64,000 nucleotides of DNA from CAYVBJ01 sp964449075 (GTDB taxonomy: Bacteria > Bacteroidota > Rhodothermia > Balneolales > Balneolaceae): the NCBI GenBank assembly GCA_964449075.1, contig CAYVBJ010000015.1, positions 8,215-72,214 of the forward strand. The letters are read 5' to 3'. The position numbers were made by a program, and so were the translations under genes. Positions 1 through 9,719 of the stretch are shown in pieces; positions within the stretch are counted from its first letter, which is position 1; every line of letters starts with the position of its first letter. The notes under the pieces were generated by a model that was not told where the DNA came from, did no database searches, and was given only the letters and a program-made list of their open reading frames with translations.

Positions 1-9
1 GACACTTTT

Positions 10-327
10 CTATCCTTTTATTTCTGTAATTAATTGAATTTCCTGTAAAACAGTATTGATTTTTAAGCACTCTTCAAAACTGCCTTCATGCACAGTGGCC
101 TTTCCTTCGTTATGGACTTTCAGCGTAAGTTCCTCAGCCCTGGAAACAGAACAACCCAATGCTTTAATAAGCTGATTACTAACCTCGTCAAACGTATGTA
201 TATCATCATCATATAAAATCAGCCGCCAGGGAGTATCCTCCTTTTCTTGCTCTTTTTCCATCTCGAGTACTTCAACAGAAGGGGCTTGCTTTTTTTTCTC
301 AGAACATACGATTTGCCGCGTGTTCAT
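10..327 (-). CDS. clpS: ATP-dependent Clp protease adaptor ClpS
   Basis: Adaptor that recognises N-degron substrates and delivers them to ClpA/ClpC-ClpP in the cytoplasm. The protein has 105 residues: a charged, poorly conserved N-terminal tail of about 33 residues, then the ClpS core (about 34-105) opening with WRLILYDDDIHTFDEV, the family's substrate-pocket strand, and carrying the VHNEGKA segment. Length is normal. The ATG overlaps the purS stop by one base (TAATG), so it is probably co-translated as the last gene of the porV-like/miaA/purS/clpS series. The identification is firm; the N-terminal tail is more variable than the core. Confidence 0.93.
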   Translation of the reverse strand: MNTRQIVCSEKKKQAPSVEVLEMEKEQEKEDTPWRLILYDDDIHTFDEVSNQLIKALGCSVSRAEELTLKVHNEGKATVHEGSFEECLKINTVLQEIQLITEIKG

Positions 328-581
328 TACTTATCTGTTTTTAAAATTTCTATCTCATAATCTTCCATAACCTCATTCGCCAAAAGCTGCTTGCAGGCAT
401 TATCAGTAATTTTCTTTGCCTCGTTTTCATCCCGGGCATTGATGCTGAGTTCAATCAGTTTTCCAATGCGAACATTTTCGATTTCGTGCATGCCAAGATT
501 TTGAAGAGCATGGTGAGCTGCCTTTCCCTTCGGGTCCAAAATTGATTTTCGCAGTGTAATACTAACCTTTGCTTTATACAT
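327..581 (-). CDS. purS: Phosphoribosylformylglycinamidine synthase subunit PurS
   Basis: Small structural subunit of the PurLQS complex, which makes formylglycinamidine ribonucleotide in purine synthesis. The 84 residues match the PurS pattern: YKAKVSITLRKSILDPKGKA at the start, then a segment like the usual NLG-x-x-x-V-x-x-x-RIGK-x-x-EL run (NLGMHEIENVRIGKLIEL), and LLANEVMEDYEI near the end. It sits 51 bases downstream of miaA and overlaps clpS by one base. The partner genes purL and purQ are not in the window; purM is about 61 kb away. Confidence 0.92.
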   Translation of the reverse strand: MYKAKVSITLRKSILDPKGKAAHHALQNLGMHEIENVRIGKLIELSINARDENEAKKITDNACKQLLANEVMEDYEIEILKTDK

Positions 582-632
582 ATTTTATGATAATGATCCT
601 GTTTTCTGATATGCCAAAAGTTAACCTTTCTG

Positions 633-1553
633 TCACTTACCTGCTACCATCTGTTTTACTGAGTCTGTTAATTGCATATTGGTCATTTCGTGAGCATTGA
701 GCCACTTAATAAACGGCCATCGCCGGAACCAGGTAAGCTGACGTTTTGCATATCTTCGTGTTTTAGTTTTAATATCCCGCACCATCTGTTCCCGGGAAAG
801 GTTTCCATCGAGGTATTCAATTACCTGCCGGTAGCCTACCGTTTGCAGTGCCTGTAAATCTTTTGAATAACCCAATTCAAGTATGGTTTTAGTCTCTTCA
901 ACCAGTCCTGATTCGAGCATTTTATCAACTCTTCTGTTTATTCTGTCGTACAATATATCCCTCGGATAATGTAATCCTATAACAATCATATCATCCGAAG
1001 GTTCAACCGGCTCATCTGAATGGAAACTGCTGAACGGTTCTCCGGTCTGCATATAAATATCAAGTGCTCTCAAAACCCTTTGACGATTAAACCCATCCAT
1101 CTGGTTCGCATATTCTGGATCAACCTCACGTAGTTCCCGTAAAAGCACTTCACTCCCCTGTTCATCAAGACGTCTTCCAAGCATTTCCAGGTTCTCTTTA
1201 TTTGCGCCGGGAATTTTATCAAACGGCTGAATCACCGCCCGCAAATGCAGTGTGCTGCCGCCTGCGTATATTGGCTTTTTATGTTTCGTCTGAATCTTTT
1301 TTATATATGCTTCAGTTCTTTTTCTGAAATTTTCGGCCGAATCTTTCTGGCCGGGTTCCAGAACAGATATATTGTAGTGTTTTACCGAATTTAACTGTTT
1401 AGCGGAAGGTTTTGCAGTGCCAATATTTAAATACTTATAGCACTGCCTTGAATCAACAGAAATAATCTCACCATCTATTTCTTTGGCAAGATCTATGGAT
1501 AAATCCGTTTTACCGGATGCCGTTGGACCGAGAACTATGATCTTATTAATCAT
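633..1553 (-). CDS. miaA: tRNA dimethylallyltransferase MiaA
   Basis: Transfers a dimethylallyl group to A37 of tRNAs that read UNN codons, the first step of ms2i6A synthesis. The 306-residue protein has the P-loop GPTASGKT (residues 9-16), the DSRQ motif of the substrate site (34-37) followed by YKYLNIGTAKP, and the GGSTLHLRA and RRYAKRQLTWFRRW segments typical of MiaA. Length is normal. It begins 9 bases after the porV-like gene stops and precedes purS, so one transcript is likely. Confidence 0.96.
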   Translation of the reverse strand: MINKIIVLGPTASGKTDLSIDLAKEIDGEIISVDSRQCYKYLNIGTAKPSAKQLNSVKHYNISVLEPGQKDSAENFRKRTEAYIKKIQTKHKKPIYAGGSTLHLRAVIQPFDKIPGANKENLEMLGRRLDEQGSEVLLRELREVDPEYANQMDGFNRQRVLRALDIYMQTGEPFSSFHSDEPVEPSDDMIVIGLHYPRDILYDRINRRVDKMLESGLVEETKTILELGYSKDLQALQTVGYRQVIEYLDGNLSREQMVRDIKTKTRRYAKRQLTWFRRWPFIKWLNAHEMTNMQLTDSVKQMVAGK

Positions 1554-1562
1554 CTTTCCGGG

Positions 1563-2627
1563 TTAGAGAGTGAGCCTAAGAGAAATCCTGTGAGTAAGGC
1601 CCAGCACTTCTGACGTACCACTGAAATTTGTGAATCCGTAATCAATAAATACCTTATCAAACTGGAACCCGGTTCCGAGTGTGGGTGAAAGAAAGAGGTT
1701 GTTATCAGGATCTGTTGAGAAATCAGTAACTCCCAGCCGAAGACTTATTCTCTGCTTGTAAGTACCTTCTACACCGAGGTGTGGTTCATAACTTATTTTA
1801 CCGGTATTCAAAAAGAATGTTCGCCTGTTCTCAAATCGCAAGTCTACATCAGCTGCAGTGGTTAAAACCACATCTCCAAAACTGAAAAAACGACCGGCCC
1901 CAAGACGTATCGTTGGCAATACACGTTCATTTTGACCACTGGGAATTTCATCCTGAAATGTCTCTTCAAAATCACCGAAGGCATCTTCGTTAACTGTCCA
2001 GAATTTCATCATGGTTGTAATGTCGATAGCATTTAGGGCTAAAACTGTTTTTCCGAGTTTATAACGAACAGCCAGGTCCAGGCTGTAACCCCAGGCGTCG
2101 GCAAACGGTCCGATACTGTGGTTTACAACTTTTGCAGTGGCACCCCAGGATAAATCCCGGTTTATCTCTTTTGCATACGTGAGAAAAAAGGCAAGGTCAG
2201 CAACGCTGAATTCTTCAAAAAAAGCTTCTGCATTTTCTCTCGGAAGATTTCTTTCATCATCGAATGCATTCAGCGTATTTTTTATATTATCGACACCCTG
2301 CCTGAAAATACTGAACGCAAGAACAGCATCGCCGGTTCGGAGCGGAAAGGCCACTGCGCCATAGTCGTAACTAACCACACCTGCAAATCTCTCTGAGTGC
2401 ATATAGGCAATGTCAATTTTTTCAACATCTACCAGCCCGGCCGGATTCCAATAGGCTGCTGTCACATCATTTGCGATCGCGGAGTATGCACTGCCCATGC
2501 CAAGCGCTCTTGCACCTGCACCGACAGATAAAAAATCTCCGCCAAATTTTGCATTTACAAAATCCTGGGAATTCGCGGGAACAGCTATTACAGAGAGTAG
2601 TATAAAATAGATAAATCGATACTTCAC
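1563..2627 (-). CDS. PorV/PorQ-family outer-membrane protein
   Basis: A 354-residue secreted protein of the PorV/PorQ family, FadL-like beta-barrels common in Bacteroidota and sometimes tied to type IX secretion. It has a signal peptide (hydrophobic residues about 4-18, cut near PANSQ) and then the diagnostic opening with GAGARALGMGSAYSA, DVTAAYWNPAGL and IAYMHSERF. The rest alternates polar and apolar residues like a barrel and ends in an amphipathic strand closing with TL. It is first in a minus-strand series with miaA, purS and clpS. A role in type IX secretion cannot be shown here because no other por/gld genes are in the window. Confidence 0.85.
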   Translation of the reverse strand: MKYRFIYFILLSVIAVPANSQDFVNAKFGGDFLSVGAGARALGMGSAYSAIANDVTAAYWNPAGLVDVEKIDIAYMHSERFAGVVSYDYGAVAFPLRTGDAVLAFSIFRQGVDNIKNTLNAFDDERNLPRENAEAFFEEFSVADLAFFLTYAKEINRDLSWGATAKVVNHSIGPFADAWGYSLDLAVRYKLGKTVLALNAIDITTMMKFWTVNEDAFGDFEETFQDEIPSGQNERVLPTIRLGAGRFFSFGDVVLTTAADVDLRFENRRTFFLNTGKISYEPHLGVEGTYKQRISLRLGVTDFSTDPDNNLFLSPTLGTGFQFDKVFIDYGFTNFSGTSEVLGLTHRISLRLTL

Positions 2628-2857
2628 AGAAATAATACTGTTTGGTTAAGCTGTAAATATAGCATTTCTGAACCTGAATTGTATCACATTCAAAAATTAA
2701 CACCTGTCATCCGACAAAAAAATTCTATGCTAAAAACCGTGATTTTGAGTATTCTCTTTTCTTGCAGTACGCCTGAGTATTTATTAGTATAGAATCTTCT
2801 TATTTCTCTTTATTTTAAAGAGTAAACAATCCAGATAAAGCATTTAAAAACCGGCAT

Positions 2858-3973
2858 ATGAAATTTAATGTATCCAGTAGTGAATTAAACCAGGGGCTTT
2901 CAGCGGTAATTGGTGCTGTCCCTGCAAAAGCAACTCTCCCTATTCTCGAAACGATTCTCTTTGAAAGTGAAGAAGGGCGCCTGAAGCTTACTGCAACCGA
3001 CCTTGAAATATCGATCATTGAATATATTGATGCAGAAATTGAGAGCGAAGGCGCCGTGGCCATTCCTGCCAGGCGATTGCTTGAAACTCTGCGTCAGCTT
3101 CCTGATATACCTGTATTTTTTGATATTGACGAAAGACAAAACATCCAGTTCCGCACAGATAAAGGAACCTATAAACTGGTCGGAGAAGAAGGAGATGAGT
3201 TTCCGGAACTCCCAAATATGGATAGTGCCAAGTCACTTGAAACAACAACCAGCCTGGTTAAAAACGCAATTCAAAAAACAGCCTTTGCCGTTTCAAATGA
3301 TGATTTGCGTCCTGCCATGATGGGAGTATTTTTTGACATAAACAGTGAGGAAAGCAAGTTTGTTGCAACAGATGGCCACAGGCTTGTTAAATTTGTAAAT
3401 AGAAACCTGACTTCTGATGATCCCCTTTCATTTATTATTCCGGAAAAGGCTCTGAACCTTGTAGCTAAAGCTATCGACAGTGAACGGTGTACCCTTTCCG
3501 TTTCAAACGATCACGCTGAATTCAGAAGCGGGAATACGATTGTTATAACGCGTCTGATCAACGAGCAATATCCCAATTACGATTCTGTAATTCCGCGGGA
3601 TAATGACAAAATTATGATGATCGATAAAAACCAGATGCTCTCAACTGTGAAACGGGTATCTGTTTTTTCAAGCACCACAACAAGACAAATACGCCTGCTA
3701 CTGGAACGTGATAAAGTTACAATACGTGCAGAAGATATTGATATGAGCAGCGAAGCCAAAGAGTCCATCACTTGTGAATATGACAAAGACGAGATGGAAA
3801 TTGGATTCAATGCGCGTTACCTGGCTGATGTACTTGGAAATGTTTCTGATGATGACGTTCGATTTGAGTTTTCCACGCCTAACAGGGCAGGGATTGTAAA
3901 ACCTTCGCAAGAAGAGGAAGGCGAAGAGATTCTGATGCTTGTTATGCCTGTTATGCTTAACAGTTATGCATAA
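2858..3973 (+). CDS. dnaN: DNA polymerase III subunit beta (sliding clamp)
   Basis: Ring-shaped processivity clamp that tethers replicative polymerase to DNA and binds many repair factors. The 371 residues span three clamp domains, with MKFNVSSSELNQGLSAVIGAVPAKATLPILE at the start split over the first 31 residues, ATDGHRLVKF in domain II, and the family-typical C-terminus LVMPVMLNSYA instead of MPMRL. Normal length. dnaA and recF are not adjacent, unlike the classic dnaA-dnaN-recF order. Two bases separate its stop from the start of the SAM hydrolase gene, suggesting one transcript. Confidence 0.97.
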   Translation: MKFNVSSSELNQGLSAVIGAVPAKATLPILETILFESEEGRLKLTATDLEISIIEYIDAEIESEGAVAIPARRLLETLRQLPDIPVFFDIDERQNIQFRTDKGTYKLVGEEGDEFPELPNMDSAKSLETTTSLVKNAIQKTAFAVSNDDLRPAMMGVFFDINSEESKFVATDGHRLVKFVNRNLTSDDPLSFIIPEKALNLVAKAIDSERCTLSVSNDHAEFRSGNTIVITRLINEQYPNYDSVIPRDNDKIMMIDKNQMLSTVKRVSVFSSTTTRQIRLLLERDKVTIRAEDIDMSSEAKESITCEYDKDEMEIGFNARYLADVLGNVSDDDVRFEFSTPNRAGIVKPSQEEEGEEILMLVMPVMLNSYA

Positions 3974-3975
3974 TA

Positions 3976-4764
3976 ATGCAACCTATATTAACGCTGACAA
4001 CGGATTTTGGATTAAAAGATCACTATGTGGGTGCAATGAAGGCTGTTATCCTGGGAATATCCCCGGATGTCCGCCTTGTTGATATCTCACATGAAATTCC
4101 CCCGCAGGACATCATGGCAGCGGCATGGGTTATGCGTAATGCAGCAATGCACTTTCCCCCTAAAACTGTTCATCTCGTTGTAGTGGATCCCGGTGTGGGA
4201 ACCGAGCGTGACCCTGTTATCATAGAGATGGAAGATCAGTTTTTTGTTGGACCGGATAACGGCATCTTTTCCCTGATAGCGGATGCATTTGAGTACAAAG
4301 CAACAAAACTGACGAACCCGGAATTCTGGAAAAAAGGAACTTCCAGGACCTTTCACGGCAGGGATATTTTTGCGCCGGTTGCCGCACATCTTACAAAAGG
4401 TATTCCCGTCAGCAGCTTCGGTGAGAAAATTCAAGAAATTGTTACCTATCGATGGGCCATACCTATTGCAGATAAAGATGGAATCCAGGGGTGGATTGTG
4501 CATATCGATCGCTTTGGGAACTTGATTTCCAATATTCCAAAATCAATGCTTGCCTCTATATTGGGTAACAGAAACTTCAAAATTTATGTGGGTAATACCA
4601 TTCTCAATGAAATATTACCCGCCTTTGGATCTGTGCATGATGGTGAACCTGTTGCTTACATCGGAAGCTCGGATGTTCTTGAAATAGCGATTAATAAAGG
4701 AAACGCCGAAGAGATGCTCGGTGTTCAAAAAGGAGCACAAATATCAATTGTGCTGCAGAAATAA
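3976..4764 (+). CDS. SAM hydroxide adenosyltransferase (DUF62 family)
   Basis: Member of the DUF62/SAM hydroxide adenosyltransferase family, which splits S-adenosylmethionine with water or hydroxide to adenosine and methionine; it is related to the fluorinase and chlorinase enzymes. The 262 residues begin with LTLTTDFGLKDHYVGAMKAV and contain VDISHEIPPQD, VDPGVGT and FVGPDNGIFS, with IDRFGNLISN opening the C-terminal domain; these are family landmarks. It lies two bases after dnaN. Its biological purpose is poorly understood, and a link to replication is only an inference from position. Confidence 0.9.
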   Translation: MQPILTLTTDFGLKDHYVGAMKAVILGISPDVRLVDISHEIPPQDIMAAAWVMRNAAMHFPPKTVHLVVVDPGVGTERDPVIIEMEDQFFVGPDNGIFSLIADAFEYKATKLTNPEFWKKGTSRTFHGRDIFAPVAAHLTKGIPVSSFGEKIQEIVTYRWAIPIADKDGIQGWIVHIDRFGNLISNIPKSMLASILGNRNFKIYVGNTILNEILPAFGSVHDGEPVAYIGSSDVLEIAINKGNAEEMLGVQKGAQISIVLQK

Positions 4765-4835
4765 CCGGATTGTCTGTAACTCCACAACTGTTTATCCGTA
4801 TTGTAGCATTACATTATCACGCTTAAAGAAATTTT

Positions 4836-5639
4836 ATGAGTCTAGAAATCCGATCACCAGAATATGAACAGGCTCACATAGAACTACCGGATTCTGTTAG
4901 CAGGCTTCAAAAACCTTTCAACGGATCAGTATGTTCACCGAAAGGCGACGAATATCCGATTAAAAATAATATTGTTGACCTGATCACAGAGCCGGAATAC
5001 TATTCACTTGCTCAAAGCACGAATCAATGGAAGTTAACAGCCTCTGTATATGAAGACATTTGGCGTAAACGCTCTCTTTCACTATTAACCGGAGAAGAGT
5101 TTCCTATTGATAAAGAGCGGGATCTTTTAATTGAGTGGATTCATCCAAAAGAAAATGGTGTCTATCTTGATGTGGGATGTTCTACGGCACTCTATGCCCG
5201 GGCCATTAAAAAAGCTTTGTCCACATCCACTGTGGTTGCGCTGGATTTTTCTATGGAGATGCTTCAGGAGGCCCGGATAAAGGCCGAAGCTGATTGTGTG
5301 GATATCTATTTCATACGCGCTGACGGACGCCACCTGCCTTTCTTTGGCGGTACGTTCGACGGACTGGCAATGGGTGGAACGCTTAACGAGCTGACTGACG
5401 AGCTAAAAGTTTTGTATGAATGCCGCCGGGTACTCAAAAAAGGGGGGGTATTTTTTGTCATGCACCTGATTAAATCTCCATCCTGGTACGGAAGGCTGAT
5501 TCAGGATTCAGCTGAATGGAGCGGTCTTAAATTTTGGAAAGTTGACGAGAGCAACGCTCTTTTTGAACGCGCCGGATTTAAAGTTCAGGACCAGATGAAT
5601 AAGGGAATTGTCTGTTTTACAAAACTGACAACAAATTAG
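4836..5639 (+). CDS. Trm112-like/class I SAM-dependent methyltransferase fusion
   Basis: A 267-residue protein with two parts. Residues about 25-52 resemble a Trm112-type segment (SPKGDEYPIKNNIVDLI), which in other proteins stabilises methyltransferases. Residues about 105-260 form a class I Rossmann methyltransferase: motif I VYLDVGCSTALYARAI, an acidic residue at the end of strand 2 (VALDFSMEMLQEA), and motif IV/post-IV RADGRHLPF and FDGLAMGGTLNEL. The substrate cannot be predicted; ubiquinone/menaquinone-like or small-molecule methyltransferases share this layout. It is 72 bases from the SAM hydrolase gene, so both could act on the same SAM pool, but that is inference. Confidence 0.78.
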   Translation: MSLEIRSPEYEQAHIELPDSVSRLQKPFNGSVCSPKGDEYPIKNNIVDLITEPEYYSLAQSTNQWKLTASVYEDIWRKRSLSLLTGEEFPIDKERDLLIEWIHPKENGVYLDVGCSTALYARAIKKALSTSTVVALDFSMEMLQEARIKAEADCVDIYFIRADGRHLPFFGGTFDGLAMGGTLNELTDELKVLYECRRVLKKGGVFFVMHLIKSPSWYGRLIQDSAEWSGLKFWKVDESNALFERAGFKVQDQMNKGIVCFTKLTTN

Positions 5640-5740
5640 TTTATTGAGAGCCAGTAAAAGATAAATTATTAGGCGGTCATTTGTATCTAACGATTCAGTA
5701 GGTGAAATAACTATCCGGAGATATTGTAAACCGCCTTAAA

Positions 5741-7375
5741 TTACATCCTGTCAGGTGCGTCTATTCCAAGTACCCCAAGCCCGTTGGCAAGGGTTTGTGC
5801 CACTGCCTCTGCAAGTATAGAACGCGAGACCGTCAATTTATTTTCAACACCGATGATACGGCAATCATGGTAAAATGTGGTGAAGTTCGAGGCAAGGTTC
5901 TCAAGATAATTGATAACCCTGTGAGGCTCTCTGCTAACAGCAGCTGATTCAATCGCCTCAGGAAACAGCAAAAGATCTTTAATCAGAGTTATTTCTGAAT
6001 CGTGGTTTAATAATGTAAGATCGGGTTCGTCTGTTTCAATTCCGATCTCTTTCACTTTTCTCAATATGCTTTTGATTCTGGCATGGGCATACTGAAGATA
6101 GAAAACAGGGTTTTTTTCACCGGATTCTTTTGCCTGTGCAATATCAAACTCAAGATGCGTCGACGGTGATCTCATCAGAAAAAAGAAACGGGTTACGTCC
6201 GCTCCCACTTCCTCCATAAGATCATCAAGTGTTACAAAATTGGCTTTACGGGTACTCATTTTGTAAGGTTTTCCCTCTTTCACGATGGTGACAAATTGAT
6301 AAATCAGCACATCAATTTTCTTTTCATCATAACCAAGCGCTTTTACACCATTCAGTACATCTGGGAACGTATCGATATGATCGGCGCCGAACAGATCGAT
6401 ACAGAGATCATAACCGCGATCCAGTTTATTCATATGATAGGCGATATCAGGCAGCCGGTAGGTTGGTTCACCCGTGCTTTTTACAAGTACAGTATCTTTC
6501 TCTTTTCCGAATTCAGTAGTTCTGAACCAGGTTGCACCCTCACTCTCATAAGCCAGGTTTTTCTCTTTGAGATGTTCTATAACTTCATCGATGGATCCGT
6601 CATCATATAGTTCGTGCTCATTGAAAAAGCTGTCCATACTAATGTTCAGATTCATCAATGTTTGTTGTATATCAGAAAAAATTGCCGATTCTGCTGTTTT
6701 TTTAAAAATACCATTACTTTCATCATCTGCAAGCTCGCTTCCGTACTGCTTGTGCAGATTTGTTGCTATGTCAATAATATATTCTCCTTCATAATAGCCC
6801 TCCGGAAATTCAATATCCCTTCCGAGGAGTTGCAGGTAACGAAGTTTAACACTCTCCCCGAGTACCCGCATCTGTTTGCCCGCATTATTAAAATAATACT
6901 CTCTGTCGACTTCAGCTCCTGTGTGCTCAAGTAATCGCGCTATAGTGTCTCCAAGAACGGCATTGCGCCCATGACCAACTGTAAGCGGACCGGTTGGATT
7001 TGCACTTACAAATTCAACCAGGATTCTTTTACCCTGGTTTATACCGGTTTTCCCATGTCTTTTCCCGCTTTTAATAATTTTCAACAGCGCATTGTGCAAA
7101 TAGTTATCAGAAAATTTAAAATTTATAAACCCGGGGCCTGCAATATCTACAGATTCAATTTTATCACTGTCGTAATCCAAATTATCTACAATCTCTTTTG
7201 CAATCTGACGCGGGTTTTTACGCAAAGGTTTTGCAAGCTGCATGGCAATATTTGTAGCAGCATCTCCATGCGACGCTTCCCTTGGTTTTTCGATTTTAAT
7301 ATCTGGAGGCTCCTCCAGCCCCGGAAATTGGTTTTTCAGAGCTGTTGTAAGGATCTGTTCTAAATAATTTTTCAT
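5741..7375 (-). CDS. argS: Arginyl-tRNA synthetase
   Basis: Class I aminoacyl-tRNA synthetase that charges tRNA-Arg. The 544-residue protein shows the N-terminal Add-1 domain, the HIGH signature as NPTGPLTVGHGRNAVLGD, the Arg-enzyme motifs LLGRDIEFPEGYY and GADHIDTFPDVL, the KMSKS equivalent YKMSTRKANFVTLDDL, and the C-terminal DALR anticodon-binding domain ending LGIDAPDRM. Length and ending are normal. It is transcribed alone on the minus strand and converges with the methyltransferase gene on the plus strand. Confidence 0.97.
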   Translation of the reverse strand: MKNYLEQILTTALKNQFPGLEEPPDIKIEKPREASHGDAATNIAMQLAKPLRKNPRQIAKEIVDNLDYDSDKIESVDIAGPGFINFKFSDNYLHNALLKIIKSGKRHGKTGINQGKRILVEFVSANPTGPLTVGHGRNAVLGDTIARLLEHTGAEVDREYYFNNAGKQMRVLGESVKLRYLQLLGRDIEFPEGYYEGEYIIDIATNLHKQYGSELADDESNGIFKKTAESAIFSDIQQTLMNLNISMDSFFNEHELYDDGSIDEVIEHLKEKNLAYESEGATWFRTTEFGKEKDTVLVKSTGEPTYRLPDIAYHMNKLDRGYDLCIDLFGADHIDTFPDVLNGVKALGYDEKKIDVLIYQFVTIVKEGKPYKMSTRKANFVTLDDLMEEVGADVTRFFFLMRSPSTHLEFDIAQAKESGEKNPVFYLQYAHARIKSILRKVKEIGIETDEPDLTLLNHDSEITLIKDLLLFPEAIESAAVSREPHRVINYLENLASNFTTFYHDCRIIGVENKLTVSRSILAEAVAQTLANGLGVLGIDAPDRM

Positions 7376-7611
7376 GTTCGAAATCGACTGTGATTATAAT
7401 CTGCAAATATAGGGAGTTTATAAACGCAATCTCCAAAAAGATTTTATAAGGAAAAGGTAAATGCATTGAAGAACTCAATAATTACTGGCACATTTCTTAT
7501 AATGCTGATGAACCTCTGCGACTTTTCATATTTCATGTGATAAATTCAGTAGTTAACTTTTAAAACTGTCTCACACATTTTGACCGATTCTGTAAACTGT
7601 GAAAATATATT

Positions 7612-8646
7612 ATGTCCCGAACCACAAGTAATGTGAATCCCGGCTATAAACGCCCAAAGAATACAATTAAAAAAACAGAGGAATACGTAGACGGCATCCT
7701 CTCAGGTGACAAAACCCTCCTGTCGCAGGCCATAACAGTTATAGAAAGTGCAAAACCCGAGTACCGGAAGCTTGGACAGAAGATTCTCGACAACTGCCTG
7801 CCTCACTCCGGCAATTCAATACGAATCGGAATCACCGGTGTGCCGGGTGTCGGGAAAAGCACTTTTATTGAAGCGCTCGGAAACCTGGTGCTTGAGAACG
7901 GAAATCGGCTCGCAGTGCTTACCATAGACCCCAGCAGCAGCAGAAGCAAGGGAAGCATACTTGGTGATAAAACCCGGATGCAGACTCTCTCAAATGCAGA
8001 AAATGCTTACATCAGACCATCTCCAACATCAGGGACCCTTGGCGGGGTTACGCAAAAAACCAGGGAGACCCTTTTACTCTGTGAGGCAGCAGGCTTTAAT
8101 ACGATTTTTATAGAAACAGTTGGTGTTGGTCAGTCCGAAACCGCGGCTCATTCTATGGTTGATTTCTTCTTGTTGCTTATGCTGGCCGGAGCAGGCGATG
8201 AACTTCAGGGAATAAAACGGGGAATCATCGAAATGGCAGACCTGATTGCAATTAATAAAGCAGATGAAACAAATATAGAAGCTGCCAACAAAGCCAGGTC
8301 CGAATTTAAAAATGCCCTGTCTCTCTTTCCGCTGCCTGAGTCCGGATGGGACCCGCCTGTAGTAACCTGCTCGGCATTAACGGGTATGGGTATAGAAGAA
8401 ATCTGGGGGAAAATCAATGCCTATATGGAGCTTACAAAAAAGAATGGCTATTTCGACCGTCACCGCGCAGACCAGGCCGTGTGGTGGATGTATCAAACAA
8501 TTCACAGGCAGCTGAAGGAGGTATTTTATGAAAAACCTGGGATTAAAAAAAGATTGAGCTCATTTGAAAATGATGTAAAAGAAGGAAAAATTTCATCCTT
8601 TAAAGCCGCAAACAAACTCCTGGATCTTTTTAACCTTAAAAAATAG
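7612..8646 (+). CDS. meaB: Methylmalonyl-CoA mutase-associated GTPase MeaB
   Basis: G-protein chaperone that protects the B12-dependent methylmalonyl-CoA mutase and gates cofactor loading. The 344 residues carry the Walker A loop GVPGVGKS (76-83), the family DPSSSRSKGSILGDKTRM segment, the switch region ETVGVGQSE and the guanine-specificity motif NKAD. Normal length with a short basic N-terminal extension. The mutase genes themselves are not in this window. It is divergent from argS (236 bases between starts) and converges with cdaA. Confidence 0.94.
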   Translation: MSRTTSNVNPGYKRPKNTIKKTEEYVDGILSGDKTLLSQAITVIESAKPEYRKLGQKILDNCLPHSGNSIRIGITGVPGVGKSTFIEALGNLVLENGNRLAVLTIDPSSSRSKGSILGDKTRMQTLSNAENAYIRPSPTSGTLGGVTQKTRETLLLCEAAGFNTIFIETVGVGQSETAAHSMVDFFLLLMLAGAGDELQGIKRGIIEMADLIAINKADETNIEAANKARSEFKNALSLFPLPESGWDPPVVTCSALTGMGIEEIWGKINAYMELTKKNGYFDRHRADQAVWWMYQTIHRQLKEVFYEKPGIKKRLSSFENDVKEGKISSFKAANKLLDLFNLKK

Positions 8647-8731
8647 ATGTTGCAGGTTTTCTTAACTGATGTATAACGAAGAATTTTGACAAACATTAAA
8701 CTGATCTCTGCCTGCCTATCATTTAAAATAA

Positions 8732-9541
8732 TCAGCTCATTTCAATATCCGGTTTGCTTGCACTGAATCCAACATCTTCTTCATCCTCCTTACCAAAAAC
8801 CTCTTCCATTTCTGAACGGAGTTTTTGAATAGAAAGACCACTGGTAAGAGCTCCGTTTTTAGCCACAGAAATTCTTCCGGTTTCTTCCGACACAACCACC
8901 ACAAAAACGTTATTCGTCTCCGTAACACCAACAGCTGCCCGGTGTCTCGTACCAAAAACTGATGATATATTGGGATTTTGAGATATCGGCAAATAACAAC
9001 TGGCCGCAACAATTCTGTTTTCACGGATAATTACAGCTCCGTCATGGAGAGGTGTATCTTTTTGAAAAATGGTTTGTATCAATTCTGAATTGACCCTTGC
9101 ATCCAGGTTTACTCCTGCATCCACCATATCCTGTAAAGGGCTTTTTGTGAAAACAATCAAGGCGCCTGTTTTGCTGTGCGACATATTTCTGACAGCTTCC
9201 ACAACCTCTTCAATTAATGTATCAGAAGTAGACTGATTAAAGAATCTGCTGAAAGAAGTATTTTGCCCAAGATTGTAGAGCAATTTCCTGATTTCCGGCT
9301 GGAAGATGATAAATACAGCTAAAACTCCCACATCCAGGATACTTTTAAGGAGAAAATTCAGCGTAGAAAATCCCAGTATACTTACTGCGGCATTAATCAG
9401 AATTATGAAAAGAAGTCCCAGTGCCGCCTGAATGGCAAATGTACCCCGTATCCACCTATACAAATAGTATAGCATTGAAGCTATGATAAGCGTTTCAAGC
9501 AGATCTTTAAATCCGAATTCTAAAAAACCTATGGGGATCAA
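8732..9541 (-). CDS. cdaA: Diadenylate cyclase CdaA
   Basis: Membrane-bound enzyme that joins two ATP to make cyclic di-AMP, a second messenger for potassium and turgor control. The 269-residue protein has three predicted membrane helices in residues about 12-82 and a DAC catalytic domain (about 100-230) with the DGA motif at 167-169 and RHR at 199-201, both needed for catalysis. It lies downstream of folP on the same strand; a folP-cdaA pair is common in Bacteroidota. The 178-base gap to folP may carry its own promoter. Confidence 0.94.
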   Translation of the reverse strand: MIPIGFLEFGFKDLLETLIIASMLYYLYRWIRGTFAIQAALGLLFIILINAAVSILGFSTLNFLLKSILDVGVLAVFIIFQPEIRKLLYNLGQNTSFSRFFNQSTSDTLIEEVVEAVRNMSHSKTGALIVFTKSPLQDMVDAGVNLDARVNSELIQTIFQKDTPLHDGAVIIRENRIVAASCYLPISQNPNISSVFGTRHRAAVGVTETNNVFVVVVSEETGRISVAKNGALTSGLSIQKLRSEMEEVFGKEDEEDVGFSASKPDIEMS

Positions 9542-9719
9542 GGCGCTGAATATTATTGTTTAATTTGACAAGATAATGCAAACATATAGAAAAGAATGCG
9601 GAAATACTCATTTCCATGCATCATTTTTTTCTGCCGCGATAAAATATCCAATTTTGACATCAATCACATTCTTTGATTTTACCGAAAAACAGGTTCTTCC
9701 TGCAAAAAAAAGAATTGGA

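Noticed and set aside
4087..4503. 138-codon antisense frame in the SAM hydrolase gene
   Set aside because: Shadow of a well-supported gene.
5671..5736. AGGCGGT/ACCGCCT inverted repeat between the methyltransferase gene and argS
   Set aside because: Only 7 bp with a 52-base loop and no T run; too weak to be called a terminator.
8737..9024. 95-codon frame overlapping cdaA
   Set aside because: A second frame of the cdaA gene without independent evidence.
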